Below are positions 17,401-27,395 of a DNA stretch of 64,000 nucleotides, one piece after another. Origin of the DNA: DAIOEK01 sp963721445. Its GTDB lineage: Bacteria > Chloroflexota > Anaerolineae > Anaerolineales > Anaerolineaceae. The notes under the pieces are model-generated. The model made no database searches, was not told the DNA's origin, and saw only the letters and a program-made list of their open reading frames with translations. The translations under genes were made by a program, and so were the position numbers. The stretch is taken from positions 62,001-126,000 of the forward strand of contig CAVRIZ010000008.1 of the NCBI GenBank assembly GCA_963721445.1. Reading direction: 5' to 3'. Within the stretch, counting starts at the first letter, position 1. Each line of letters starts with the position of its first letter.

Positions 17401-18528
17401 TTATATGTGCTTGTGGAACACGCGATGATTCTTATATGGTTTGCCACCTACGTTTTCAAGGTCTTTCCGCATGAGCTTTGTGGTTTCCGCAACCTGGGTC
17501 AGATCTGCGTGCTCGAAGTTGAAACTGTGTAAGGTGTCCTCCATTTCTGAATAAAGCAGGGCATTTCCACCTCTGCCGTGGTATTCCGGTAGGATTCCCA
17601 TGCCGTTGAAAGAAATCCATTTCGTTTTACGCATTTCAAGGAGTAAGTCGATGACGGTGAAAGGAGTAAGTTTACCCTTACCGCGCTGCATCGCTTCAGA
17701 AACATCCTGGAAACCGAGCAGAAATCCAACCACCTTGTCATCCGCGGTAATTATCTTTATTAGTTTAGGATTCACTACCTGGATGATCGTATCCACCACG
17801 TGTTTCACTTCCTTTGGAGATAATGGATAGTATTCCCAGTTTTGTACGAACGTATCATTGTAAGCCGTGCCAATTCTATCCGCCCAAGAAACCAGCTCAG
17901 CCTTATTTTTAAACCGCTTTACCTGGAAAATGCCTCTCTCTTGAACACGGCGGGCTATTTCATGGATTCGAGGGTCTAAATGGAATTGATGAGCGGGTAT
18001 ATAGCAGGAAACAAAATCAACTTCCTTTTCAAAACCGATCGCTTCGACCAGTTTTGAATAATAGGGATAGTTGTAATTCATCATATTCATCATCTGGCGG
18101 TTTTCAAAACCCTCCACCTGGATTCCGTACCCATCGAGTGGACCAAATCCTTTCGGACCGACGATATGGTTCAATCCACGTGCTTTTGCCCACTCGAAGA
18201 CAGTGTTGAAGAGCGCGTTGGCGACTTCCTGATCATCGAGACTATCAAAAAAGTAAAATTCGCCATCCTTTGTTTTGTGATACATGTTGAAGGGTTTGTT
18301 TTCCATCGCGGCAATCCGCCCTACAACCTTGCCATCACGCATTGCCAGGAAGAATTCAGCATCTGAATGTTCATAATAGGGATGCTTCTTTGGATTCATC
18401 ATTGTCTGCCAGTCAACAATGAATGGTGGAACCCATTGAGGGCAGTCTTTATATAAATCAAAATGGAATTGGATAAATTGATTTACCTGTTTCTTATCCT
18501 GGGTATCGATCTTAATAATGGAGACCAT
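17401..18528 (-). CDS. GNAT-type N-acetyltransferase-like protein (YghO-like)
   Basis: 375 residues from ATG 18528, with AGAGAGG five bases upstream. The N-terminal half contains DCPQWVPPF, FFLAMRDGKVVGRIAA and GPKGFGPLDGYG. The C-terminal half has a GNAT-like acetyl-CoA loop, GMGILPEYHGRGGNALLYSEM, and ends with VGGKPYKNHRVFHKHI. Such two-domain proteins are widespread but uncharacterised, and the substrate is unknown. The gene stands alone on the minus strand. Confidence 0.72.
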   Translation of the reverse strand: MVSIIKIDTQDKKQVNQFIQFHFDLYKDCPQWVPPFIVDWQTMMNPKKHPYYEHSDAEFFLAMRDGKVVGRIAAMENKPFNMYHKTKDGEFYFFDSLDDQEVANALFNTVFEWAKARGLNHIVGPKGFGPLDGYGIQVEGFENRQMMNMMNYNYPYYSKLVEAIGFEKEVDFVSCYIPAHQFHLDPRIHEIARRVQERGIFQVKRFKNKAELVSWADRIGTAYNDTFVQNWEYYPLSPKEVKHVVDTIIQVVNPKLIKIITADDKVVGFLLGFQDVSEAMQRGKGKLTPFTVIDLLLEMRKTKWISFNGMGILPEYHGRGGNALLYSEMEDTLHSFNFEHADLTQVAETTKLMRKDLENVGGKPYKNHRVFHKHI

Positions 18529-18670
18529 AATTACCTCTCTGGTAAAGGATAAATTGAAAAGCAAGGATTGATAGAAGTATAAACCTGAACACTACACTGT
18601 CTATATAAACACACCCACCAAATATTAGATACCACAATGACCGGGTTGGCTTGAATAACATGATGATGGC

Positions 18671-18699
18671 TTGACGATGTGCTCATCCTCAAGTATAAT
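18671..18699 (+). promoter_or_regulatory. rpmF promoter
   Basis: TTGACG at 18671-18676 and TATAAT at 18694-18699, 17 bases apart. Start of transcription near 18706, giving a 55-base leader with a GGAG site before the rpmF ATG. Confidence 0.7.
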
Positions 18700-18761
18700 C
18701 CCCACGCTTAATGAACAGATAACCACATCCGAATATCGGGATTGATCGACAGGAGTAGAAG

Positions 18762-18959
18762 ATGGTTCCACAACCGAAACGTAAACTTTCCAAAGGTCGC
18801 AGAGACCGCCGCCGTTCACAGGATGCTTTGACATCGCAAAATTTGGTTCAATGCAGCAACTGTGGTGAGATGCGCCTCCCCCATACTGTCTGCCCAAAAT
18901 GCGGGCACTACCAGGGGAAGGAAGTCATCAGCGTGGAAAAAGATTCCAAGAAAAAATAA
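18762..18959 (+). CDS. rpmF: 50S ribosomal protein L32
   Basis: 65 residues. It starts MVPQPKRKLSKGRRDRRRS and has the zinc-type Cys4 ribbon CSNCGEMRLPHTVCPKCG. L32 sits near the exit tunnel of the large subunit. The gene is monocistronic here, with a TTGACG-17-TATAAT promoter, a GGAG site, and a short GC hairpin with a T tract 20 bases after the stop. The zinc (C+) form is present. Confidence 0.96.
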   Translation: MVPQPKRKLSKGRRDRRRSQDALTSQNLVQCSNCGEMRLPHTVCPKCGHYQGKEVISVEKDSKKK

Positions 18960-18980
18960 CCAGCGAATCACCGTACCTAA

Positions 18981-19004
18981 AAACCGCCATTGGCGGTTTT
19001 TTAT
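18981..19004 (+). terminator. rpmF terminator
   Basis: AAACCGCCA/TGGCGGTTT stem followed by T residues, about 20 bases after the rpmF stop. Confidence 0.8.
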
Positions 19005-19037
19005 TTCTCTTGGATCAGCGGAAGTTTGCCGATATGT

Positions 19038-20354
19038 TTACTTGATAAATTCCTGATACCTTGCCAGCAGACGGACAGGCAGCCGACCTTTAAGATCCAC
19101 ACCCTTCTCACCATACTTGATACTCTCCACTTGCCCATTCTCGTGGAAGAGTGAGATAAGTTGACCTTGTGAGTATGGCAGTTTCAAGGAAACAAACAGA
19201 TAGGTTTGATACAACACCTCATCCATTCGTTCAAGTAACTGTTTTAAACCATCTCCCTTTGAAGCAGAGATGGCGACTGCCTCAGGAAATCCATGTAACA
19301 AGTCGTTCGCCTGGTTTCCAACTCTGAGCAGGTCGATCTTATTTAGTACATTGATAACAGGAATATGATGGGCTTTGATCTCCTTGAGGGTTTCAATCAC
19401 TGCCATTGCCTGTTCTTTCGCATTTGGATGAGTAATATCTATGACATGCAATAATAAATCTGCTTCTGATATCTCTTCGAGTGTTGCCCGGAAAGCGGCG
19501 ACCAGTTGAGTTGGCAACTTCTGGATGAAACCGACCGTGTCAGTTAGCAAGATGATTTTCTTATCGGGTAATATGATCCGGCGAGTCGTTGGATCCAATG
19601 TAGCGAACAATTGATCTGCCACCAGGACATCCGAATGAGCTAATTTATTTAATAACGTGGATTTACCAGCGTTGGTGTATCCGACCAGAGCCACGACCGG
19701 CGTCTTTGACCGTTTGCGCATCTGGCGGTGCCTGGCGCGATGCTCCCGTATTTTTTCGATCTCCTCTTTTAATATTACGATTCGGCGGTTGATCTGCCGT
19801 CGGTCCACTTCCAGTTGGGTCTCGCCGGGGCCTCGTAAACCAACCCCGCCCACGCTCCCTGCTCTTCCACCTCCACCACCAGCCTGTCTTGCCAGATGCG
19901 TCCAGGCTCGGGTCAATCGAGGCAGACGATATTCATAATGCGCCAGCTCAACCTGCAAGATCCCTTCACGGGTGTGAGCATGCTGCCCGAATATGTCCAG
20001 GATAAGGGCTGTTCGATCCATTACCTGAAGGCGATCATTAAATACTTTTTCCAATTCACGTTGGTGACGGGGTGACAGGTTGTTATCGAAGATGATCACA
20101 TTCGCTTCGGTATCTTCGACCAACATCTTTAATTCTTCGACTTTTCCCGATCCAATAAACGTCCCGGGAGATGGTTTATCCATCCTTTGCGTCAAGACCC
20201 CAACCACTTCCAGCCCAGCAGTTTCAGCCAACTGCTCCAATTCCGCCAGAAAATCTTCGAGAGATAATATGGACGGAATGCCATGAAGTTCAACGCCAAC
20301 GAGGAATGCTTTTTCTATCGGTCGTGCGGTCGATTCGGGTTGTTTTTTTGGCAT
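19038..20354 (-). CDS. hflX: GTPase HflX
   Basis: 438 residues. The N-terminal HflX domain has GSGKVEELK and the glycine-rich AGGGGGRAGSVGGVG, then GPGETQLEVDRR. The G domain has GYTNAGKSTLLN (P loop), DTVGFIQKLP (G3) and NVLNKIDL (G4). HflX splits stalled or heat-damaged 70S ribosomes. It follows the aminotransferase gene by six bases, so the two are probably co-transcribed. Confidence 0.95.
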   Translation of the reverse strand: MPKKQPESTARPIEKAFLVGVELHGIPSILSLEDFLAELEQLAETAGLEVVGVLTQRMDKPSPGTFIGSGKVEELKMLVEDTEANVIIFDNNLSPRHQRELEKVFNDRLQVMDRTALILDIFGQHAHTREGILQVELAHYEYRLPRLTRAWTHLARQAGGGGGRAGSVGGVGLRGPGETQLEVDRRQINRRIVILKEEIEKIREHRARHRQMRKRSKTPVVALVGYTNAGKSTLLNKLAHSDVLVADQLFATLDPTTRRIILPDKKIILLTDTVGFIQKLPTQLVAAFRATLEEISEADLLLHVIDITHPNAKEQAMAVIETLKEIKAHHIPVINVLNKIDLLRVGNQANDLLHGFPEAVAISASKGDGLKQLLERMDEVLYQTYLFVSLKLPYSQGQLISLFHENGQVESIKYGEKGVDLKGRLPVRLLARYQEFIK

Positions 20355-20360
20355 ACTGCG

Positions 20361-21548
20361 TTACTTCAACGCCATCCAATCGGCTAATCGTTGTAACGCG
20401 GTTTGAATTTTATCGGTAGGAGTAGCGAGAGAGATACGGATATATCCCTCGCCAAATTTTCCGTAGACCACTCCGGGAGTGAGGCTCACACCAGTCTCTG
20501 ATAGCAATTTTGTACAAAATTCTGTACTATCCATACCATCCGGTAATTTTACCCAGACATAAATGGCAGCCTTTGGAGATTGGACTTTGAACCCAAGATC
20601 ATTAAACTTTTTAACGACCAGATCACGTCTGTGCTGGTAAATATCATTCCGTTCCTCCAACCAGCTCTGATCTCCTGAAAGTGCAGCAATTCCAGCGTCC
20701 ATGATCGCCTGAAATTGGGAAGTATCGACCTGGCTTTTGTATACACTCAGGTATTGAATGATCTGGGGATTGCCAACAACCATTCCCAGCCGCCAGCCAG
20801 CCATGTTATATGATTTTGAAAGCGAATTGAACTCGACCGCCACTTCTTTTGCACCCGGGTATTGCATGATAGATGGAGCTTTATATCCGTCAAAACAAAC
20901 GTCGCTGTACGGTGCATCATGTGCAATCAAGATCCGATTCCGATGGGCAAATTCTATCAATTCGAGATAGAAGCTATCAGGAGCGATCGCGCCGGTTGGA
21001 TTATTCGGGTAATTGACCCAGATCAGTTTTGCCCTCTGAAATACTTCGTCAGGAATAGCCTTGAGGTCTGGCAGATATTGATTTCTCTCCAATAATGGTA
21101 ATGAATATACTTCAGCTCCCGCGATCTCTGCCCCGCTAAAATAGACCGGATAACCTGGATCAGATACCAGTGAGATATCCCCGGGATCTAACAACACTTG
21201 GCTTAGATTAAATAAGCCTTCTTTGGAACCAATTAACGTCAAGACCTCTTTTACTGGATCCAAAGTCACCCCAAAACGGGATTGGTAATAATCTGCAACG
21301 GCGGTACGAAACTGCAACGTTCCAGCGTATGGCATATACCCATGGGAGTCGGATTTTTTCGCCGAACGATAGAGAGCCTCCACGATAAAATCCGCCGGTG
21401 GAAGATCAGGAGAACCCATATCCAAACGGATAATATCCATTCCTTTCGCTTTTAATTCAGTAATTCTCTGCCCTAAAGTTGTGAAAAAATAGGGTTTGAA
21501 TCCCGAAATTCTACGGGAAGACTTAAATTGAACGGAGGTTTTTTCCAT
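20361..21548 (-). CDS. Class I/II pyridoxal-phosphate aminotransferase (DapL-like)
   Basis: 395 residues. Fold-type I features: IRLDMGSPDLPP at the N-terminus, HGYMPYAGTLQFR, VNYPNNPTGA, HDAPYSDVCFDGY, and the PLP lysine in EFNSLSKSYNMAGWRLG. The pattern fits the LL-diaminopimelate/aspartate-type aminotransferases of lineages lacking the succinylase route, but Asp, Ala and DAP specificity cannot be separated by eye. It is co-directional with hflX, six bases downstream. Confidence 0.85.
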   Translation of the reverse strand: MEKTSVQFKSSRRISGFKPYFFTTLGQRITELKAKGMDIIRLDMGSPDLPPADFIVEALYRSAKKSDSHGYMPYAGTLQFRTAVADYYQSRFGVTLDPVKEVLTLIGSKEGLFNLSQVLLDPGDISLVSDPGYPVYFSGAEIAGAEVYSLPLLERNQYLPDLKAIPDEVFQRAKLIWVNYPNNPTGAIAPDSFYLELIEFAHRNRILIAHDAPYSDVCFDGYKAPSIMQYPGAKEVAVEFNSLSKSYNMAGWRLGMVVGNPQIIQYLSVYKSQVDTSQFQAIMDAGIAALSGDQSWLEERNDIYQHRRDLVVKKFNDLGFKVQSPKAAIYVWVKLPDGMDSTEFCTKLLSETGVSLTPGVVYGKFGEGYIRISLATPTDKIQTALQRLADWMALK

Positions 21549-21645
21549 ATCCTGCCTTTATCTGAGAGGTTAGGGTTATGATAACAACGGTGTGGCAAGT
21601 TTGGCAAGTCTAATCTGAATGTTTATATTCATCAGGAAGGGATAA

Positions 21646-22542
21646 TCATTCCAACCATACTTCCAGGGTTCTCCCAACTGCCTCGAGGCTATCTTGGCTT
21701 ATTTCTTGGAGAGAGTCGTCTGTTGTATGCCAATATGGATAGTCAAAATCAATTATATCTATCGCATGTATCCCTTTTTCCAAAAATGGGGTGTGGTCAT
21801 CGAGCATGGAATATCCATGTCGATCGATAAATATCTCCCCGTAACCGAGAGATTGTGCGGTTTTCCATATCTCATCTTGCAAGTTTGGATCAGAATTGGT
21901 TTCTCGAGGGAGTGTCAGGTCAGAATCACCGACCATGTCTACGATCACCACCGCATCGGGTAATTCGTCCAAATTAGCTGCGAAATATCTCGATCCGAGG
22001 ATCCATTCCCAGCCAGGAAGATTGCCCTGGTCTTCTGCATCGAATAGAACCAGCCATACCTGTCTATCGCTGTCGATTTCAAGTGTCCTTGATAATTCCA
22101 TCAAAACGGCTACTCCGGACGCCCCATCATTTGCGCCCGGAACGGGACCTTGTACCCCAGGATAAGACGGGTCATTATCTGCGATCATGCGAGAATCATA
22201 ATGAGCACCAAGAATAACCAACGGACCTCTGGTACCTTTTTTTGCGATAATATTTATAACCAACTGCCCCTTGAATTCGCCTGCCTGCCGGGTGACTTTC
22301 CAACCGTTTTGTTTGAGCTCTGATTCAGCCCAGGTAAGGAATTGTGCTTGTGCTTCAGAACCGGGTATCCGAGGTCCAAAATCGATTTGCTTCTGTGCAT
22401 TTAGGTAGGCTTTTTCGCCTTCAAATGTCATATCTTTCCCTGTTGGGAACAATAACCAGGCGAGTAGAACGAGTAGGATAAGAATAGAAAATATTACGAG
22501 ATTGCTGGATCCGGAGATTGTCTTCTTAATCGAGTCAATCAT
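21646..22542 (-). CDS. M28-family zinc aminopeptidase, membrane-anchored
   Basis: 298 residues from ATG 22542. An N-terminal hydrophobic segment (SILILLVLLAWLLF) anchors the enzyme outside. Catalytic-domain ligands of M28: GAHYDSR, GANDGASGVAVLMEL, LFDAEDQGN, VDMVGDSD and the late His in MLDDHTPFLEKGI. Such enzymes release N-terminal residues from peptides; some relatives are glutaminyl cyclases. The start overlaps the trmFO stop by eight bases. Confidence 0.88.
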   Translation of the reverse strand: MIDSIKKTISGSSNLVIFSILILLVLLAWLLFPTGKDMTFEGEKAYLNAQKQIDFGPRIPGSEAQAQFLTWAESELKQNGWKVTRQAGEFKGQLVINIIAKKGTRGPLVILGAHYDSRMIADNDPSYPGVQGPVPGANDGASGVAVLMELSRTLEIDSDRQVWLVLFDAEDQGNLPGWEWILGSRYFAANLDELPDAVVIVDMVGDSDLTLPRETNSDPNLQDEIWKTAQSLGYGEIFIDRHGYSMLDDHTPFLEKGIHAIDIIDFDYPYWHTTDDSLQEISQDSLEAVGRTLEVWLE

Positions 22543-23912
22543 CTTTGTTCGTTTCCAGGTTGCCAACATATTTATTCATTGATTCTCGGGCTTTGTTTGC
22601 GATTTTTTCGTGTTTCTCCCGTTTTGTGGTCTTCCGCTGCATTGGAATGGACGGGAGGAGACCGAAGTTCGCTTTCATTGGTTGGAATGATGCAGGATCC
22701 GTCCTCGTGATGTAATCGAACAATGACCCCATCATGGTATCCACCGGCAGAATTAGTGGATCCAGGGAATGTAGGTGACGAGACGCATTTATCCCAGCCA
22801 ATAATCCGGAGGCAATATTACCAGCATACCCTTCCACGCCAATCAATTGTCCTGCGAAAAATAGGTCTTTTCTGGTCCTATGATGCAAAGAAGGGGTCAG
22901 GAATCTGGGCGAACAAATGAATGTATTCCTATGCATCTGTCCATATCTGGCAAACTCAGCCGCTTCCAGGCCTGGAATGGATCGAAAAATTCGTGCCTGC
23001 TCGGAAAAGGTCAGGTTCGTTTGAAACCCGACCATGTTATACATTGAATCAGCGAGATCATCCTGGCGTAATTGGACTACTGCGTATGGCCAACGTCCAG
23101 TTCTCGGGTCAGTCAAACCTACTGGACGCATCGGGCCAAATGCCATTGCTTGCAAATCGCGATTCGCCAGGATCTCGACCGGCAGGCATCGTTCAAAGAA
23201 GAAACCCGATCCTGCTTTTACCCCGTCCTTGATATCCATTTCAAAATCACGTAACTCGATTCTTCGTGCCTCGATCAATTGGGTAATAAATGATTCGTAT
23301 TGTGGTTTCGTTAGCGGGCAATTAATATAATCGCCTTCTTCATCGACGCCTCTACCGTATCGAGAGCCTTTGAATGCGAGTTCCATATTAATTGAGTCCC
23401 GGTAAATGATTGGTGCGATCGCATCGTAGAAAAAAAGTGAATCTGCTCCAACTAATGAAATAAGGGCTGCCATCAAAGCTGGCGAAGTTAGAGGTCCGCT
23501 GGCAATAACGGTCAAACCGACAGGGATTTCTTTCACTTCTTCACGAACCACAGAAATCCTTGGATGATTCTCGGATCGATTCGGTAATCCTTTTTGCAAA
23601 TAAATCTCTATCCACCGCTAGAGCGCTTCCCGCTGGAACGGAAGTCTCTTCAGCTATGCGAATAATAAGGGAATTTAACAGTTTTAGCTCGAATAAGAGC
23701 TGCCCCGTCGCCCGATCGGGCAAATTTGACCCCAAAGAATTTGAACAGACCAATTCGGCGAGCTGATCGGTCCGATGAGCACCCGTCTGAACTAAAGGAC
23801 GCATCTCGTAAAGGGTAACTTTTACTCCCCTTTCCGCGGCTTGCCAGGCTGCTTCACAACCAGCCAGGCCGCCACCAACTATGGAAATCGTCGGTTCAGA
23901 ATTACGTTTCAT
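22535..23912 (-). pseudogene. trmFO: TrmFO, folate-dependent tRNA m5U54 methyltransferase, single frameshift
   Basis: The N-terminal part (from ATG 23912) has the FAD motif ISIVGGGLAGCEAAWQAAERG, YEMRP and CSNSLGSN. The C-terminal part has GPLTSPALM, FFYDAIAPI, CPLTKPQY and RNTFICSPRFL, through FAGQLIGVEGYAGNIASGLLAG and ANFGLLP. The frame changes after the TESI codons: an extra C at 23573/23574 splits TESIENHPRI. Repaired, the protein is about 458 residues, normal for TrmFO, which methylates U54 of tRNA using methylene-THF and FAD. Conservation on both sides suggests a sequence error. Confidence 0.88.
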
Positions 23913-23983
23913 TGTGAATGGATTGTACCAGACGAGGCCTTACCGACGATAACAACGAAGGAAAAATTGGTCGGGCATATAAG

Positions 23984-24012
23984 TTGCAACATTTGCGAAA
24001 GGATACTATACT
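23984..24012 (+). promoter_or_regulatory. Sigma-70-type promoter of rpoN operon
   Basis: TTGCAA at 23984-23989, 17-base spacer, TATACT at 24007-24012. The ATG is at 24019, six bases after the -10 box, so the transcript would be essentially leaderless. Confidence 0.7.
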
Positions 24013-24018
24013 AACATC

Positions 24019-25428
24019 ATGTTCCAGCTACAGAATCAATCCCAAAGACATCTAACGACCGCCCATCTGGCGCAGACGATGACCTTGTTAAGTTTGACAG
24101 CCGAAGAGCTTCATCAAAAAATCGAAGCGGAACTGGCTGCCAACCCTGCGCTGGAAATGGTGGAGGAGAGACGCTGTCCATCCTGTAATAGACTCCTCCA
24201 GAATCAGGATCCGTGCCCGGTCTGCTCCAGACCTAAGAATATCCTCTCCAACGAACCTATTGTTTTTGTCTCGCCGCGAGAAGATTTCATCTCGGGCAGC
24301 CCCATCCCTGAAGAAGATATGCCGGAAGATAATATTGGTGCCGCAAGCGAAGATCTCCCGACCTATGTGCTGAGACAGATCGCACCGGAATTGGATGCGA
24401 AAGATCGCGGGTTAGCGGCTTACCTCCTTACACATCTTGATGAAGATGGACTTTTGGTCGTGTCCCTTGTAGAAGTCGCTCAATATCACCATGTTCCTCT
24501 TTCAAAGGTTGAGAGCATTAAGAAACTAATTCAACGTGCTGATCCAATCGGGGTCGGATCAGCAACCCCTCAAGAAGCGATGCTCGTCCAGTTGGAAATG
24601 CTTGCCGAAAATCATACAATTCCCCCATTAGCTGAAGAAGCTATTCGATCAGGAATTCATATGCTCAGTCGGCACCAGTATTCAGATTTGGCACACCTTT
24701 TAAAAACGAATGTGAAAACCGTGCAAGAAATTGCCATTTTCATCGGTAATAACCTGAATCCATTTCCCGCCAGGTCTCACTGGGGTGATTCACGTGAGCA
24801 AGGGAAAACCAATGATCAGGTCTATCACCGACCCGATATTGTCATCAATCATCTAAACCAGGATACGGCAGGTCCATTGGTCGTGGAAATAATCATGCCG
24901 ATATCGGGAACATTGCGGATCAATCCCATGTTCCGCCAGGCGATCAAAGAAGTGACAAACGACAAGGTGGATGATTGGAAATCGGATCTTGAAAAAGCAT
25001 CCCTTTTCGTGAAATGCCTGCAGCAGCGTAACCATACCATGGAACGGTTGATGTCCCGGATCGCCTCTTTGCAAAAAGCATTTATCCTGCACGGCGAGGG
25101 AGAGCTAAAACCCATTACCCGCGCTCAACTGGCTAAAGAGCTGGAAGTACACGAATCTACCATTTCACGCGCGGTCTCTAACAAAGCCATCCAATTACCA
25201 AATGGACGAATCGTTCCATTTGCGAAATTTTTCGACCGGAGCCTCCATATTCGCACTGCATTACAAGGTATCATTCAAGCTGAAAACCATCCCTATAGTG
25301 ATACTGAACTGGCAGTCATATTGGCTGAAAAAGGATACCTGGTGGCGCGTCGAACAGTAGCCAAGTATCGAGCCATGGAAGGAATCCTCCCCGCCCATCT
25401 GAGACATGCTTCTGCTGTGAAACCATGA
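24019..25428 (+). CDS. rpoN: RNA polymerase sigma-54 factor with zinc-finger-like insert
   Basis: 469 residues. Region I (1-50) is the Gln-rich activator-interacting segment. The core-binding domain and HTH (HESTISRAVSNKAIQLPNG) follow, and the RpoN box ARRTVAKYR is near 443-451 (reads -24). Between region I and the core-binding domain sit four cysteines at about 53, 56, 66 and 69 (CPSC, CPVC), an insert not found in E. coli RpoN. A TTGCAA-17-TATACT promoter ends six bases before the ATG. The stop overlaps the kinase start (ATGA). It heads the regulatory operon. Confidence 0.95.
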   Translation: MFQLQNQSQRHLTTAHLAQTMTLLSLTAEELHQKIEAELAANPALEMVEERRCPSCNRLLQNQDPCPVCSRPKNILSNEPIVFVSPREDFISGSPIPEEDMPEDNIGAASEDLPTYVLRQIAPELDAKDRGLAAYLLTHLDEDGLLVVSLVEVAQYHHVPLSKVESIKKLIQRADPIGVGSATPQEAMLVQLEMLAENHTIPPLAEEAIRSGIHMLSRHQYSDLAHLLKTNVKTVQEIAIFIGNNLNPFPARSHWGDSREQGKTNDQVYHRPDIVINHLNQDTAGPLVVEIIMPISGTLRINPMFRQAIKEVTNDKVDDWKSDLEKASLFVKCLQQRNHTMERLMSRIASLQKAFILHGEGELKPITRAQLAKELEVHESTISRAVSNKAIQLPNGRIVPFAKFFDRSLHIRTALQGIIQAENHPYSDTELAVILAEKGYLVARRTVAKYRAMEGILPAHLRHASAVKP

Positions 25429-27395
25429 GTAATCTGCTTTCCCCGCATGCACCATTTCAACCATTTTGGCGCGGCAAAAATCCAGGGATCAGTGAATTCA
25501 CCACTCTCCTGGGTCTCTTGAACACCCCATCCATCGTCCTTGAACCGCGCCAAAACCATATACTCACTGCAAATCCGGAATTCTTAAAACTCACTGCATT
25601 TTCGATCAATGAATTATCCCAGGTGGAACTTAGAAACCTGTTTCTGGATATCAGCAGATACGAGATCGTTCAGACCGGTGATCACCAAACCCGGCTTGCC
25701 CGCCACATGCGGGATCCCCTTGACGTTTTTGTGCGGTCCACACCACTAGATTCCAATGGTAATTGGCATCTGCTTTCAATCGTCCCCCAGGATCAATTTC
25801 AGAAGAAGATGGGAGAGCAAGTCTGGCAGGAGAAATACTCGCGCTCATTTCAACAACTTTTTTCGATCATCAATCAACCTGATTTGTTAGGCAGCTTAAA
25901 TCTGGCACTGGAAGTCGGGCAATCATTGCTCGAATCCAAATTCCTGGGTGTATATCAATACGAGCCTAAGTTGATGGTATTCCAGAAGATGGCCAGCACC
26001 GAAAATTTGGATGCACCAATCTTTCCGCAGGTTGTCGCAGCCAACACCCTTCAGGTCGAAACCCAGTCTGATATTTGGATCCCCGGAAAAAGAGTGGTGA
26101 ACGAGTTTCACCGAATTGCACGGGTCGGTAATTTGCCGTACATGGGTGTCAATTTCCTGTTCCAGGATTCTGCCAATTTAGGGATCCTAATCGCCACAGA
26201 TACGCAAGGACAACCAGGACTTGATTACGAACGGATTTTGGATATTCTTGGGATAAGCATTTCGAACGCCATGTATCATCACATTCTGGTTCAGAATCTA
26301 AACTCAACACTGGCAGAACATCGCAAGACCCTATTGATCCGCGATTCCGCCATGGATAATACCCATGAAGGAATCATCATTGTCAAGAAGGATTTGACAA
26401 TCGAAAATATGAATCCGGCTGCCGAAATGATCCTTGGCTATGGTGTATCTGAGGTCATCGCTGCGCCCGTTGAAAACATCCTCGTTGGAACCGAGACGAT
26501 CATTCCAGCATTAAAAGCCGCCATGGATGGGATTCCGACCCACAACCTGGGCAATGTCTCATTGCATCGCAGGAATGGGCAACCTTTCCTTGGACATCTC
26601 CAAACCATACCGGTGATGGTGGATGATGGTCTATTATCCATTATTATCATTATTCAAGATATTAGTGAAAATGAACAAATTCGGGTTCGGACCCAACAGT
26701 TGGAGCAACGCGCTATTTTGGGAGAAGTGACTGCCATCTTTGCCCATGAAGTGCGAAACCCCATCAATAACATATCTACCGGGCTGCAAGTTCTGCAGAT
26801 GAATTACGCCCCTGATGATCCTCATCAGGAAACGATTGCACGTCTTCAACACGACTGCGCTCGACTCACTCATTTGATGGAATCGGTACTCTCATTTTCG
26901 AGGCCGATGGAATATAAAATGGAGCCGACCGATCTGGAAGTCGTCCTTGGCAGGTTACTCGACCGCTGGCGGCCTCGATTCGCAAAATCCAATGTCCAGG
27001 CATACTTCCAGGTAGACCCGGGAACGCCCTGGGTGATTGGAGATCTGAGGGCATTAGAGCAAGTTTTTACAAATTTAATCAGCAATGCCATCCAGGCGAT
27101 GAAAAATGGCGGATTACTGGCAGTAAAAATAACCAGCCTGAATGACAACCCATCCAACCCAGAAGTGCAAGTTTCCATATCAGACAATGGGCCCGGCATA
27201 CCGGACGAGATAAAAGATCATATTTTTGAGCCTTTTGTGACCACCAATCCACAGGGGACCGGGTTAGGATTAGCGATCACGAAAAGGATCATTAATGCCC
27301 ACAGGGGCAGTATCAATGTCAATTCCTTCCCCGGGGGGACAGTCTTCCATGTCTGTTTGCCGGCAACTAAACCGAATCGAGGAGCCACCACATGA
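25425..27395 (+). CDS. PAS/GAF sensor histidine kinase, NtrB-like
   Basis: 656 residues and no membrane helices, so a soluble sensor. A PAS-like domain (about 25-115) is followed by a GAF-like segment (about 135-290) and a second PAS (about 300-415, with GIIIVKKDLTIENMNPAAEMILGY). The H box is IFAHEVRNPINNIST (His near 441), with N box NLISNAIQAM, SDNGPGIPDEI and GTGLGLAITKR. It should autophosphorylate and pass phosphate to the response regulator encoded next, with which it shares an ATGA overlap. The signal is unknown. Confidence 0.92.
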   Translation: MSNLLSPHAPFQPFWRGKNPGISEFTTLLGLLNTPSIVLEPRQNHILTANPEFLKLTAFSINELSQVELRNLFLDISRYEIVQTGDHQTRLARHMRDPLDVFVRSTPLDSNGNWHLLSIVPQDQFQKKMGEQVWQEKYSRSFQQLFSIINQPDLLGSLNLALEVGQSLLESKFLGVYQYEPKLMVFQKMASTENLDAPIFPQVVAANTLQVETQSDIWIPGKRVVNEFHRIARVGNLPYMGVNFLFQDSANLGILIATDTQGQPGLDYERILDILGISISNAMYHHILVQNLNSTLAEHRKTLLIRDSAMDNTHEGIIIVKKDLTIENMNPAAEMILGYGVSEVIAAPVENILVGTETIIPALKAAMDGIPTHNLGNVSLHRRNGQPFLGHLQTIPVMVDDGLLSIIIIIQDISENEQIRVRTQQLEQRAILGEVTAIFAHEVRNPINNISTGLQVLQMNYAPDDPHQETIARLQHDCARLTHLMESVLSFSRPMEYKMEPTDLEVVLGRLLDRWRPRFAKSNVQAYFQVDPGTPWVIGDLRALEQVFTNLISNAIQAMKNGGLLAVKITSLNDNPSNPEVQVSISDNGPGIPDEIKDHIFEPFVTTNPQGTGLGLAITKRIINAHRGSINVNSFPGGTVFHVCLPATKPNRGATT

